Source: an uncultured Coriobacteriales bacterium (GTDB lineage: Bacteria; Actinomycetota; Coriobacteriia; Coriobacteriales; UMGS124). From it: a stretch of DNA of 32,245 nt. The notes under the pieces were generated by a model, which saw only the letters and a list, made by a program, of their open reading frames with translations, did no database searches and had not been told where the DNA came from. The stretch covers positions 2,047 to 34,291 of the forward strand of contig CAIFEU010000008.1 in NCBI GenBank assembly GCA_903789505.1, read 5' to 3'. Positions 16,047 through 25,153 of this stretch are shown in pieces. A program made the translations under genes and the position numbers. Position 1 is the first letter of the stretch, and the number at the start of each line of letters is the position of its first letter.

Positions 16047-18515
16047 ATGGAACCTGTGATGAGCGTCCAGGAGACCCGGGACCTCGAGAGGTCCCTCGCC
16101 GAGCGCGGCGTCGGCCCCGACGAGCTCATGAAGCGCGCCGGGGCGGTCGTCGCGATGCAGGCGGCGCGTCTGGTGAAGCAGGGCTCCGTCGTCGTGATGT
16201 GCGGGACCGGCAACAACGGCGGGGACGGCTGGGTGTGCGCCGACCACCTGGCGCGCCACGGCTACGACGTGAGCGTCGTCGCGGCGGCCACCCCTGCCGA
16301 CATGGGCACCGAGACCTCCCGGCGCATGGCGCGGCGCGCCTCGGAGATGGGCGTGCCGATCTTCGTCACGCCCGACGACGACGCCCTCGCCCGCCTGCTG
16401 GGCGACGCCGACGTCGTCGTCGACGCGTGCTTCGGCACCGGCTTCCACGGCGAGCTGCCCCAGCCCTTCGCGGGGTGGGTCGAGACGGTCGAGGCCACCT
16501 TTCTCGGGCAGGTCGTGAGTGTCGACGTTCCGAGCGGCGTGGACGCGACCACGGGGGCGGCGCCGGGCGCCCACTTCCGGGCTGACTACACGGTGACGAT
16601 GTTCAGCGCGAAGCCGGGGCTCCTCGGCGGCGTGGGCCGCGCCGCCAGCGGGACCGTCGTGGTGGCGGGCCTGATTTCCGAGCGGGAGGGCCTCACCGCG
16701 ATCGCGGAGGACGCCGACACGTTCGCCCTCGAGGAGCGTGACTACCTCGACGCTCTGCCACAGCCCGATCCCGCGCAGGACAAGTACACGCACGGGCGCG
16801 TCCTGGTCGTCGCGGGGTCGCGGCGCTATCCCGGCGCGGCGGTCATGGCCGCGATGGCGGCGGCGCGCTCGGGCGCGGGCTACGTCACGCTTGCGGTGCC
16901 CGAGCCCGTCGTCCCCATCGCCCAGGCGCACCTGCTGAGCGTGCCGGTCGTGGGGCTGCCCGCGGACAAGGGCGGAGCGCTGGGCGTGAGCGCCTGCGAC
17001 GAGGTCGCGGAGCTCGCCGGGCACGCGGACGCCGTCGTCGCCGGCCCGGGCCTGACGCTGTGCGACGGCGCGTGCGAGGTCGTGCGTACGCTGCTCGCCT
17101 CCGACGCCGCCCTGGTGCTCGACGCGGACGCACTCAACGCGGTCGCGCGCATCTGCGCCGGCTCCGCCGACGCCAACCCGCACGCGCTGCGCCGGGAGGC
17201 GCCCCTGGTGCTCACGCCGCATCGTCGCGAGCTCGCGCGCCTGGTGGGGGCCGAGCCCGGGGACGTCGCGAGCCTGTCGGCTGCCGTCGAGGCGAGCAAG
17301 CGGCTCGTATGGGCGGTGGGCTCCTCGAACCTGGTTGTGGTCGCCAAGGGGGACGTCACGGCGGTCACCTCCGTCGAGAGCTCGCTGATAGTCGCCCCCG
17401 GGCCCGAGGCGCTCGCGACGGCGGGGACGGGGGACGTGCTGGCGGGCGTCTGCGCGGGGGCTCTCGCGCAGCTCGCCGCCGCCGGTCCCGAGGGTGCCGA
17501 CCCGTCGGACGTGCTGTTGTGCATGGCAGCCGCCGACCGCGCGCACGCGATTGCCGGGGAGCTCGCCTGCGAGGCGCACGGCTCCCACGGCATCGTCGCC
17601 CCCGACGTCGCCGAGTCCGTCGGCCTGGCGTTCGACGAGCTCGCCGCCCGCTCCGAGCGCGAGTATCTGGAGTACGAGGGCGGCGCCGGCGCGTCCCTGC
17701 AGGACGAGCTGGACTTCGAGGACGAGAGCCGCGTCGAGCCGTCGGCGGAGGCGAGCGCCGAGATGCACGCTGCGGCGACGGCGGGCAAGCTCGGGCAGGA
17801 TGACGAGCCGCTCGAGGAGCCCGAGGCGCCCGAGCGCCAGCAGGCGCGCCTGGAGCGCGCGCAGCGGGCGGCGGAGGTGCGGCGCGCCAAGGTCGCCGCA
17901 CGCGAGGCCCCCGTCCCCTCGGCAATCGAGATTCCCGGCCTGACGGGCGCGCCCGTCCCCGCGAAGGCGTCGGGCGAGGCCGCCTGCGAGGAGCCGCAGG
18001 CAGACGAGGCCGCCGCGCCCGAGGGGCCGATTGCCGGGGCGGACCGGACGACCGCGATGCCGCCGGTGGCCGACGCAGGCTCCCCTGCCGCCGATGCGGC
18101 CGAGCCCTCCCCCGAGGGGGAGGGGGGCGCCCCGGAGGGCGGCGAGGCGCGGGACGAGGCGGTCGACGCCCCCGACGTCGAGGCGGCGCGGGAGGGCGGC
18201 GCCGAGGGGGAGCGCCCCCGCTCGCAGGGCGCGGACGCCCCTGCGGCGTCGGAGACCGGGGCGGTCCCGCCCTTCCTGGCGCAGGCGATCGAGGCGGAGG
18301 CGGCGCAGGCGTGCCGCGACGCCGAAGAGGCACCCCAGCCAGAGGACGAGCAGACGGGCGGCGAAGCGCAGGGCCGCTTCGTCGACGAGCCGATCGACCC
18401 TGAGCACGTCGCGCTCGAGGAGTTCCACAAGCGCGCCACCAAGCACGCCGGCGTGAGGCCCAAGATCCCCCCGAAGGACCGCCCCTCGGGCAGGCGCGGC
18501 AAGTCGGGCGAGTGA
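16047..18515 (+). CDS. nnrD: Bifunctional NAD(P)H-hydrate epimerase / ADP-dependent NAD(P)H-hydrate dehydratase with an extra disordered C-terminal region of about 280 aa
   Basis: Epimerase 'VVMCGTGNNGGDGWVCADHLARHGYDV', dehydratase 'ATAGTGDVLAGVCAGALAQ', 'VVAGPGLTL'; E/A/P/G-rich tail from about residue 535. Confidence 0.92.
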   Translation: MEPVMSVQETRDLERSLAERGVGPDELMKRAGAVVAMQAARLVKQGSVVVMCGTGNNGGDGWVCADHLARHGYDVSVVAAATPADMGTETSRRMARRASEMGVPIFVTPDDDALARLLGDADVVVDACFGTGFHGELPQPFAGWVETVEATFLGQVVSVDVPSGVDATTGAAPGAHFRADYTVTMFSAKPGLLGGVGRAASGTVVVAGLISEREGLTAIAEDADTFALEERDYLDALPQPDPAQDKYTHGRVLVVAGSRRYPGAAVMAAMAAARSGAGYVTLAVPEPVVPIAQAHLLSVPVVGLPADKGGALGVSACDEVAELAGHADAVVAGPGLTLCDGACEVVRTLLASDAALVLDADALNAVARICAGSADANPHALRREAPLVLTPHRRELARLVGAEPGDVASLSAAVEASKRLVWAVGSSNLVVVAKGDVTAVTSVESSLIVAPGPEALATAGTGDVLAGVCAGALAQLAAAGPEGADPSDVLLCMAAADRAHAIAGELACEAHGSHGIVAPDVAESVGLAFDELAARSEREYLEYEGGAGASLQDELDFEDESRVEPSAEASAEMHAAATAGKLGQDDEPLEEPEAPERQQARLERAQRAAEVRRAKVAAREAPVPSAIEIPGLTGAPVPAKASGEAACEEPQADEAAAPEGPIAGADRTTAMPPVADAGSPAADAAEPSPEGEGGAPEGGEARDEAVDAPDVEAAREGGAEGERPRSQGADAPAASETGAVPPFLAQAIEAEAAQACRDAEEAPQPEDEQTGGEAQGRFVDEPIDPEHVALEEFHKRATKHAGVRPKIPPKDRPSGRRGKSGE

Positions 18516-18517
18516 GG

Positions 18518-18552
18518 CCCCGGCCCCGCCCCGCGCCGGGGCGGGGCCGGGG
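18518..18552 (+). terminator. Extremely GC-rich 16-bp perfect hairpin after nnrD (possible terminator or structural element)
   Basis: CCCCGGCCCCGCCCCG - CGC - CGGGGCGGGGCCGGGG, no U-tract. Confidence 0.4.
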
Positions 18553-18625
18553 GGGGCGCGCGGGCGTCGCGGGGCGCGGACGCGCCAGCGCGCGGACATG
18601 ACGACAACGAAAGGCAGGCTGCACG

Positions 18626-19825
18626 ATGGCGGCAGAGACGCAGGACGCGACCCGGGACGTGGTCACCAGGTGGGCGTGGGTCGAGGTCGACCTGGAGGTG
18701 ATTCGCCAGAACGTCCGCGCGTTCAAGGCGTTCACCCGCCCGCCCACCAAGATGATGGCGGTCGTCAAGGCAGACGGCTACGGCCACGGTGCGGTTGCGA
18801 CTGCCAAGGCCGCGCGCGCCGCCGGCGTCGACGCGTTCGCGGTGGCGACCGTCGACGAGGCGATTGCGCTGCGCGAGGGCGGGATTCGCGAGCCCGTTCT
18901 CATCCTGGCACAGCCCCCCGCCTCCTCGGTCCCCCTGCTCGCCAGGTACGGCGTGATGCCCGCCGTCTACGACCTCGAGTTCCTGGCATGCCTGGGGAGG
19001 CAGGCGGAGGAGAGCGGCGTCGAGGCGCGCTACCACCTCGCCGTCGACACGGGCATGGACCGGATCGGCGTGCCCTGGGACGGCGTCGCGGAGTTCATGC
19101 GGGTGGCGGAGCGGCTCAGCGGCCTGCGCCTGGACGGCACGTTCACTCACTTCGCGACCGCCGACCGCGTCTCGGACTGGGACTTCACGCTGCAGCTCAA
19201 CCGCTTCAAGAAGGCGGTCGCCGCGCTGCGCGAGGCGGGGGTCAACCCCGGCGTCGTCCACTGCGCGAACACCGCGAGCATCGTGCTGCACCCCGACGCG
19301 CACTTCGACATGGTGCGACTGGGGGTCGGCATGTACGGCCTGCATCCCAGCGAGGCCACCGTGGGCCGCATCGAGCTGACGCCGGCGATGAGCGTGCGCG
19401 CCCGCGCGACCCGCGTCGTCCGCCCCCAGGTGGGGGAGGGCGTGGGCTACGGGATGACCTACCGCGTCGCCCGCCCGTCGATCCAGATCGCGACGCTGCC
19501 CCTGGGGTACGCCGACGGCCTGTCTAGGCGCCTGTCCAACAAGATGGAGGTCCTCTACGACGGCGCGCGCTGGCGCCAGGTGGGTAACATCTGCATGGAC
19601 CAGTGCATGGTCGAGGTCGAGCCCGAGATCGCGCGGCTGCGCGGGCGCGACGTCAGGCCGATCGAGGCGGGCGACGAGGTCACGGTCGTGGGCAGGCTCG
19701 GCGACGATGAGATCACCCTCGACGAGCTCGCCGACAAGCTGGGGACGATCAACTACGAGCTCGCCTGCGACTTCGGGATGCGCCTGCCCAAGCGCTACGT
19801 GAACGCGGGCTCCCTGCTCGATTAG
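18626..19825 (+). CDS. alr: Alanine racemase
   Basis: PLP lysine motif 'MMAVVKADGYGHGA', 'VDTGMDRIGV', 'RLGVGMYGLHPS', 'LPLGYADGLSR'. Confidence 0.96.
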   Translation: MAAETQDATRDVVTRWAWVEVDLEVIRQNVRAFKAFTRPPTKMMAVVKADGYGHGAVATAKAARAAGVDAFAVATVDEAIALREGGIREPVLILAQPPASSVPLLARYGVMPAVYDLEFLACLGRQAEESGVEARYHLAVDTGMDRIGVPWDGVAEFMRVAERLSGLRLDGTFTHFATADRVSDWDFTLQLNRFKKAVAALREAGVNPGVVHCANTASIVLHPDAHFDMVRLGVGMYGLHPSEATVGRIELTPAMSVRARATRVVRPQVGEGVGYGMTYRVARPSIQIATLPLGYADGLSRRLSNKMEVLYDGARWRQVGNICMDQCMVEVEPEIARLRGRDVRPIEAGDEVTVVGRLGDDEITLDELADKLGTINYELACDFGMRLPKRYVNAGSLLD

Positions 19826-19889
19826 GGGCACGTGCCGGCTCGTCGGCGGGAGGCGCCTGTGACGCGCTCGCCGCGGACGATGCCGTCCA

Positions 19890-20594
19890 GTGATGGTGGG
19901 GATGGTGGGGCAAATGCCCATGCTGAAGATTCCGGGCCACGAGCGCCAGCGCGCCCGCGAGGTCTCGCTTGACGAGATTCGCGCCGTCCTGGGCGACTGC
20001 CGCCTGTGCGGCCTGTGCGAGACGCGCACGAACATCGTGTTTGGCGTGGGTTCCCCCAACGCGCGCGTCGTGCTGGTGGGCGAGGCGCCCGGCGCCAACG
20101 AGGACGCCCAGGGGGAGCCGTTCGTCGGCCAGGCGGGCCATCTTCTCGATCGCATGCTCTCGGAGCAGACGCGCATCGAGCGGTCGGAGGTCTACATCGC
20201 CAACGTCCTGAAGTGCCGCCCGCCGGGAAACCGAGCCCCTGCCCCCGACGAGGTCATGGCGTGCTCGCCGTTCCTGCGCGAGCAGATTCGCAGCATCTGG
20301 CCAGACTTCATCATGACGATGGGCAACCCTGCGACGCACTTCATCCTGCAGACCGAGGTGGGCATCACGCGGCTGCGCGGCAAGGTGCACCGCGCCGGGC
20401 ACTTCGCGGTGCTTCCGACGTTCCACCCGGCCGCCGTCCTGCGCGACTTCGGCAAGCTCCCCGACCTCGAGCACGACTTCTACCTGCTCGGCCAGCTGCT
20501 TCGCGGCGAGGTTGACCCGGACGACCCCACCGCGGGCTCCGCCGAGAGCATGCCGGGCTTCCGCCCCAGCGCGCCCGGCGAGGTGCTGCGATGA
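19890..20594 (+). CDS. Uracil-DNA glycosylase, family 4-like (Fe-S type)
   Basis: 'DCRLCGLCETRTNIVFGVGSPNARVVLVGEAPGANEDAQGEPFVGQAGHLLDRML', 'CRPPGNRAP', 'LPTFHPAAVLR'; several alternative starts (GTG 19890 to ATG 19920). Confidence 0.93.
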   Translation: MMVGMVGQMPMLKIPGHERQRAREVSLDEIRAVLGDCRLCGLCETRTNIVFGVGSPNARVVLVGEAPGANEDAQGEPFVGQAGHLLDRMLSEQTRIERSEVYIANVLKCRPPGNRAPAPDEVMACSPFLREQIRSIWPDFIMTMGNPATHFILQTEVGITRLRGKVHRAGHFAVLPTFHPAAVLRDFGKLPDLEHDFYLLGQLLRGEVDPDDPTAGSAESMPGFRPSAPGEVLR

Positions 20595-21148
20595 GCGCCG
20601 CGGACGTCCCGGGCGCCGACGCCGCCGGCCTGTTGGAGCGCGTCGACAGGGGCAGGTACCGCTCGCGTTCGCCGGAGGCCACCGCTGCTCTGGGCGGCTG
20701 CCTGGGAGGCGTGCTGCGCGCGGGGGACCTGGTCATACTCTCCGGCGACCTCGGGGCGGGCAAGACCCGCTTCACCGGGGGCGTCAGCGCGGCGTTGGGC
20801 GACGTGCGGCCGGTAACCAGCCCCACGTTCACGATTATGGCGGTGCACGACTCCGGGCGCATGCCGCTGTACCACTTCGACCTCTACCGCCTGGACGACC
20901 CCGAGCAGCTCGACGACGTCGGGATATTCGACGCCCTCGAGGGCGAGGGGGCGTGCCTGGTGGAGTGGGGCGAGCGCTTCGCCGACGAGCTGGGCGACGA
21001 CCGGCTCGACCTCGCGTTCAGGCGCGAGGAGGGGCGCGACGCCGACGGCGAGCCTGCCCGCCTCGTCGTCGCCACGGCGCTCGGCGCGCGCTCGGCGCAC
21101 CTGCTCGACGACTTCGACGCGCGGGTGCGGGCGCTGCTCGCACCTTAG
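20591..21148 (+). CDS. tsaE: tRNA threonylcarbamoyladenosine biosynthesis ATPase TsaE
   Basis: 'LSGDLGAGKTRFTGGV', 'SPTFTIMAVHDSGRMPLYHFDLYRLDDPEQLDDVG', 'LVEWGERF'; overlaps the UDG stop (ATGA). Confidence 0.93.
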   Translation: MSAADVPGADAAGLLERVDRGRYRSRSPEATAALGGCLGGVLRAGDLVILSGDLGAGKTRFTGGVSAALGDVRPVTSPTFTIMAVHDSGRMPLYHFDLYRLDDPEQLDDVGIFDALEGEGACLVEWGERFADELGDDRLDLAFRREEGRDADGEPARLVVATALGARSAHLLDDFDARVRALLAP

Positions 21149-21234
21149 CGCCGGCGCGAGCGCCCGCGCGCGGGCGCCCCGACGCGCAGGCGGCCTGCCG
21201 GCCGCCGATTCGGCACGATCGAACTCACGTAAGG

Positions 21235-23757
21235 ATGGACTCACTGCTCATGGCTACTCTCGGCGAAACCACTGCGACCGGTCCCGGACCTGCCCCCTTC
21301 CCGCGCGGGGGCGACCGGGGGCGCGGGGGCACCCGCACGGTCGTCGCGATCGACACGTCCACGGACATGCTCGCCTGCGCCGTGGGGGTCGTGGGGGAGG
21401 GCCGCTCGCTGGAGGTCGCGGCGAGCCTCGACCACGTGTGCCGGCGCCAGGCCAACGTGGAGCTGGTCGGTTGCGTCGGGCAGGCGCTGGCCAGGGCGGG
21501 CGTCGCACGTGCCGACGTGACGGACGTGGTCTGCGGGACCGGGCCGGGGTCGTTCACCGGGGTGCGCATAGGCGTCGCGGCAGCCAAGGGCCTGGCGTGC
21601 GGCCTGGGGGTGCCTCTGCATGCCGCTTCGACGCTCGACTCGGTGGCATGGGCGGCCTGGGCGGCGGGGACGCGCGGCCTGCTCGGCGTCGTGGGCGACG
21701 CGATGCGTCGCGAGGTGTACCCGGGGGTGTACCGGCTCGACGACGTCGGCGCGCATCGTCTGTTCGCGAGCGAGACGGTCATGAAGGCCCCCGACGCCGC
21801 GGCGCTGTGGGCTGGCCGGCCCGACGCCGGCGAGCTCACGCTCACCGGCGACGGCCTCAGGAAGTACCGCGAGGCTTACGAGGGGGCGGGGTTCGCGCGC
21901 TTCCTGGACGAGGACCTGTGGCGTCCGAGCGGCGAGGGGCTGCTGCGCGCGTGGCTCGCGCGCGGCGGAGCCGACCCGGCTCACGCCCCCGCCGACAGCG
22001 ACGAGGCGCGCAACCCGCAGGGAGACCCCGCGCTGGTCCTACCCGTCTACACGCGCCTCTCGGACGCCGAGGAGAACGAGCGCAAGCGACTGGGGATCGC
22101 GGAGCCCGCGAGCGTGCGCGTCACCGGGGTCGACGACGCCCTGGGCGACATCCACGTGCAGCAGCGGCCGATGTCCGTCAACGACCTGCCCGCCGTGGCT
22201 GACCTGGAGCGCCGAGCGTTCGGCGAGGGGACGGGCCACGCGTGCTGGACGCGCGAGATGTTCGCTGACGAGTACGAGGCGCCCGACTCCACCTGGTGGG
22301 TCATCCACGACCAGGGCAGGGTCATCGGCTTTGCGGGGGGCAGGGTCATCGACGGCAACCTCGAGGTGCTCGACGTCGCAGTCGACCCCTCCCGCCGCCG
22401 TCAGGGGCTCGCGACGCGCCTGCTGTCGCGCATCGCCTACGACGCGCAGATGCTCGGGGCGCGCACCTCCACGCTCGAGGTGGCGCGCGACAACGATGCC
22501 GCCCGGCGCCTGTACGAGCTCGTGGGCTACGAGCAGGTTGGCGTGCGCCGCGACTACTACGGCCGCGGCAGGGACGCGCTGACGTGCAAGGCGACGCTGC
22601 CCCTGCGCATAGACGTCGAGAGTGACGAGCCCGAGCCCCGGCCCAGCGAGCGCAGCTGGCCGCCCCGGCGCGCCTCGCGTGACGGTGCCGGCCTCGAGGC
22701 ACTGCGCGCTGCGGGCGACCTCATCCTCGCGGTGGAGAGCTCCTGCGACGAGACCGCGATGGCCGTCATCGACGGCGCTGGCAGGCTGCGCGCGAACGTC
22801 GTGTCCACCCAGATCGACTTCCACGCGCGCTTTGGCGGGGTCGTCCCCGAGATCGCCTCGCGCAAGCACGTCGAGGCTATCGTCGGGGTGTACGAGGAGG
22901 CGATGGCGCAGGCGGGCGAGAGCCTGGGGCTGCAGGGGCCGCTCGAGCCGACCGAGCTGGCGGCGGTCGCTGTCACGCAGGGCCCGGGCCTGGTGGGCGC
23001 CCTGGTGGTGGGGGTGTCGTTTGCCAAGGCGCTCGCGTTCGCGACGGACAGGCCGCTCGTGTGCGTCAACCACCTCGAGGGGCACCTGTACGCGAACCTG
23101 TTCGAGACCCCCGACCTCACGCCCCCGTTCGTGGCGAGCCTGCTGTCGGGCGGCCACACGATGCTGGTCCTGGTGCGCGACTGGGGGGACTACCGCATCC
23201 TGGGCGAGACGCTCGATGACGCGGTGGGGGAGGCGTTCGACAAGGTCGCCAAGGCGCTCGGCCTGGGTTACCCCGGTGGCCCGGTCATCAGCCGCCTGGC
23301 AAAGACGGGCAACCCGCGCGCGATAGACTTCCCGCGCGCGATGCTGCACAGCCACGACTACCGCTTCTCGCTGTCGGGGCTCAAGACGGCGGTCATCACG
23401 TACATCCACGACGAGAACGCCGCCGGCAGGCCGATCAACCTCCCGGACCTCGCCGCCTCGTTCGAGGCAGCGGTCATCGAGGTGCAGGTGAAGAAGGCGG
23501 CGCAGGCGGTCCGCGAGTACGGGGTCAGGGACTTCTGCGCGGGGGGCGGCGTGACGGCCAACCCCGAGCTGCGCGAGGCGTTCGAGCGGCGCTTCCGCCG
23601 CATGGGCGTGCGCGTGACGCTGCCCCCGACCTCGGCATGCACCGACAACGCGGCGATGATCGCGCTGGTGGCGAAGGGCAAGCTCGAGCGCGGGGAGACG
23701 AGCCCGCTGACCGTCGACGCAGACCCGAACCTCGAGCTGCCCGGGACGCGCGGCTAG
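21235..23757 (+). CDS. tsaD: Single-ORF TsaB-RimI-TsaD fusion
   Basis: Continuous ORF: TsaB 'VVAIDTSTDMLACAVG..GTGPGSFTGVRIGVAAAKGLA' (about 21.34-22.1 kb), GNAT 'LEVLDVAVDPSRRRQGLATRLLSRI' (about 22.15-22.6 kb), TsaD 'ILAVESSCDETAMAVID..GGVVPEIASRKHVE..NHLEGHLYAN..LSGGHTMLVLV' (about 22.72-23.757 kb). Confidence 0.95.
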   Translation: MDSLLMATLGETTATGPGPAPFPRGGDRGRGGTRTVVAIDTSTDMLACAVGVVGEGRSLEVAASLDHVCRRQANVELVGCVGQALARAGVARADVTDVVCGTGPGSFTGVRIGVAAAKGLACGLGVPLHAASTLDSVAWAAWAAGTRGLLGVVGDAMRREVYPGVYRLDDVGAHRLFASETVMKAPDAAALWAGRPDAGELTLTGDGLRKYREAYEGAGFARFLDEDLWRPSGEGLLRAWLARGGADPAHAPADSDEARNPQGDPALVLPVYTRLSDAEENERKRLGIAEPASVRVTGVDDALGDIHVQQRPMSVNDLPAVADLERRAFGEGTGHACWTREMFADEYEAPDSTWWVIHDQGRVIGFAGGRVIDGNLEVLDVAVDPSRRRQGLATRLLSRIAYDAQMLGARTSTLEVARDNDAARRLYELVGYEQVGVRRDYYGRGRDALTCKATLPLRIDVESDEPEPRPSERSWPPRRASRDGAGLEALRAAGDLILAVESSCDETAMAVIDGAGRLRANVVSTQIDFHARFGGVVPEIASRKHVEAIVGVYEEAMAQAGESLGLQGPLEPTELAAVAVTQGPGLVGALVVGVSFAKALAFATDRPLVCVNHLEGHLYANLFETPDLTPPFVASLLSGGHTMLVLVRDWGDYRILGETLDDAVGEAFDKVAKALGLGYPGGPVISRLAKTGNPRAIDFPRAMLHSHDYRFSLSGLKTAVITYIHDENAAGRPINLPDLAASFEAAVIEVQVKKAAQAVREYGVRDFCAGGGVTANPELREAFERRFRRMGVRVTLPPTSACTDNAAMIALVAKGKLERGETSPLTVDADPNLELPGTRG

Positions 23758-23759
23758 CT

Positions 23760-23783
23760 GGCGCCGGCAGACGCCCCGGCGCC
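23760..23783. terminator. Hairpin between convergent tsaBD and the TetR gene (possible bidirectional terminator)
   Basis: GGCGCCGG - N8 - CCGGCGCC; weak T content downstream. Confidence 0.35.
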
Positions 23784-23787
23784 TTCG

Positions 23788-24624
23788 CTAGTCCCGACCC
23801 TGCCTGCCCTCCTGGCGCCCCGCGACCGCGCGCGTGCGGACGCACTGCGCAGCGAGCGCGTTGATTCGCTCGACCGGGATGTCTCCGTACTTGCCCAGCA
23901 GCCATGCCTTGTAGATTCCCACGAGCCCCCCGGCGATGAACTCGGCTGGCACCAGCAGCGACACGTCCGCGTGCCCGTCGCTGCCCATCCGGGGGCTCTT
24001 GCGCACGCGCGCCAGGATGGCGTCGTGCACGCCGTTGCTGAACGTCTCCGCGTTGCTGGATGAGAGTATCGCCCGATAGAACTTGCGGTCTCGGTCGAGG
24101 TAGGCGCCGATGTAGGCGAGGACGGGCTCGGGATTGGCGAGGAAGTCCTCGTCGAGCGTGCGGTCGACGACGGCGTACAGCTTCTCCGTCAGGATTCCGA
24201 CGACGTCGCGCAGCAGCGCGTCGATGTTCTCGTAATGGGTGTAGAAGGTCCCGCGGTTCAGGTCTGCCCGCCGGGTCACGTCGGAGACGGTGATCTTGTC
24301 GAGCTCCTTCTCCGACAGGAGGCTGACGAAGGTCTCGCGCAGCAGTCTCTCCGACCTCAGCGAGCTGCGATAGCGCTTGCGGCTGGTCGGCCGCCCGGAC
24401 CGCCGGGCGCCGGTGCGCCCGTCGCCGTCTGCGCGCGCGTCGCCCGGACGGCGCGCGTCCCCGGCGGGCTCGGGCGCGGCATCGCGCGGGACGGCTCCGC
24501 CCCTTTCCGGCACCGCGCGGGACTCGCCCCCGAGGCGCTCCGCCCCGGTCCCCATCGGGCGCCCCGCCGGGCGCGTCGTGTTCCGCTGCTCGGACTGGCC
24601 CTCTTCCGTCCCCATCCCGACCAT
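23788..24624 (-). CDS. TetR/AcrR-family transcriptional regulator with a low-complexity N-terminal extension
   Basis: HTH 'LLRETFVSLLSEKELDKITVSDVTRRADLNRGTFYTHYENIDALLRDVV'; Gly/Arg/Pro-rich N-terminus suggests an uncertain start. Confidence 0.85.
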   Translation of the reverse strand: MVGMGTEEGQSEQRNTTRPAGRPMGTGAERLGGESRAVPERGGAVPRDAAPEPAGDARRPGDARADGDGRTGARRSGRPTSRKRYRSSLRSERLLRETFVSLLSEKELDKITVSDVTRRADLNRGTFYTHYENIDALLRDVVGILTEKLYAVVDRTLDEDFLANPEPVLAYIGAYLDRDRKFYRAILSSSNAETFSNGVHDAILARVRKSPRMGSDGHADVSLLVPAEFIAGGLVGIYKAWLLGKYGDIPVERINALAAQCVRTRAVAGRQEGRQGRD

Positions 24625-24957
24625 CCCCTCCCATCGGCCCCGCGCGGGAGCCCTCGCGCGGCACTGCGCCGCAGCATGTCATCAGACGGGATTTTCCTCT
24701 ATAGCTGGCCAAAATACAACAATTTAAGGAAGTACTGTTCCATAGCTCACATAAACGGGGCATTAGGGCTGAATTTTATCCAATTTACCAGGGAATACTA
24801 TGAAGCAGTCCAGTAACGAACACACGTCGTTTATTGAACGTCAAACGAAATCAGATGCAAATACATGGAGGCCGGTCGCGACTGTCGACAATTCACCGAA
24901 CGGGGGGTCGGCGCGGCATCAGCTGGCGCGGGGCGGCCGCCGAGAGGGGAGAGGGAC

Positions 24958-25146
24958 ATGAAGGTGTTCGGCATGGGGCTGCCCGAGCTGCTCATCATCC
25001 TGGTCGTGGTGCTGCTCATCTGGGGGCCCAAGAACCTGCCCAAGCTCGGGGCGATGGTCGGCCGCGGCGTGAAGAGGATCCGGAGGCGCAACGACAAGGA
25101 GCTCGAGGACTTCGACGAGGACGGAGAGTGCGTGAGCGAGGCGTGA
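24958..25146 (+). CDS. tatA: Twin-arginine translocase TatA/TatE-family subunit
   Basis: 62 aa 'MKVFGMGLPELLIILVVVLLIWGPKNLPKLGAMVGRGVKRIRRRNDKELEDFDED'; RBS GAGAGGG. Confidence 0.88.
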   Translation: MKVFGMGLPELLIILVVVLLIWGPKNLPKLGAMVGRGVKRIRRRNDKELEDFDEDGECVSEA

Positions 25147-25153
25147 TGTCTCG

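Noticed and set aside
15927-20176. Long minus-strand ORFs (890 aa at 15927..18599 and 1098 aa at 16880..20176) opposite nnrD/alr
   Set aside because: Antisense to well-supported genes; composition is Arg/Ala/Gly/Pro-rich with no recognisable motif, as expected from high-GC shadow ORFs.
20512-21234. N-terminal 240 aa of the 1081-aa ORF upstream of TsaB
   Set aside because: Overlaps tsaE in another frame and is Arg/Pro/Ala-rich; TsaB starts at or near 21235/21250.
24676-24816. 46-aa ORF MSSDGIFLYSWPKYNNLRKYCSIAHINGALGLNFIQFTREYYEAVQ in the AT-rich island
   Set aside because: No convincing RBS and no recognisable family; the low-GC patch more simply reads as a divergent promoter region. Worth only a conservation check.
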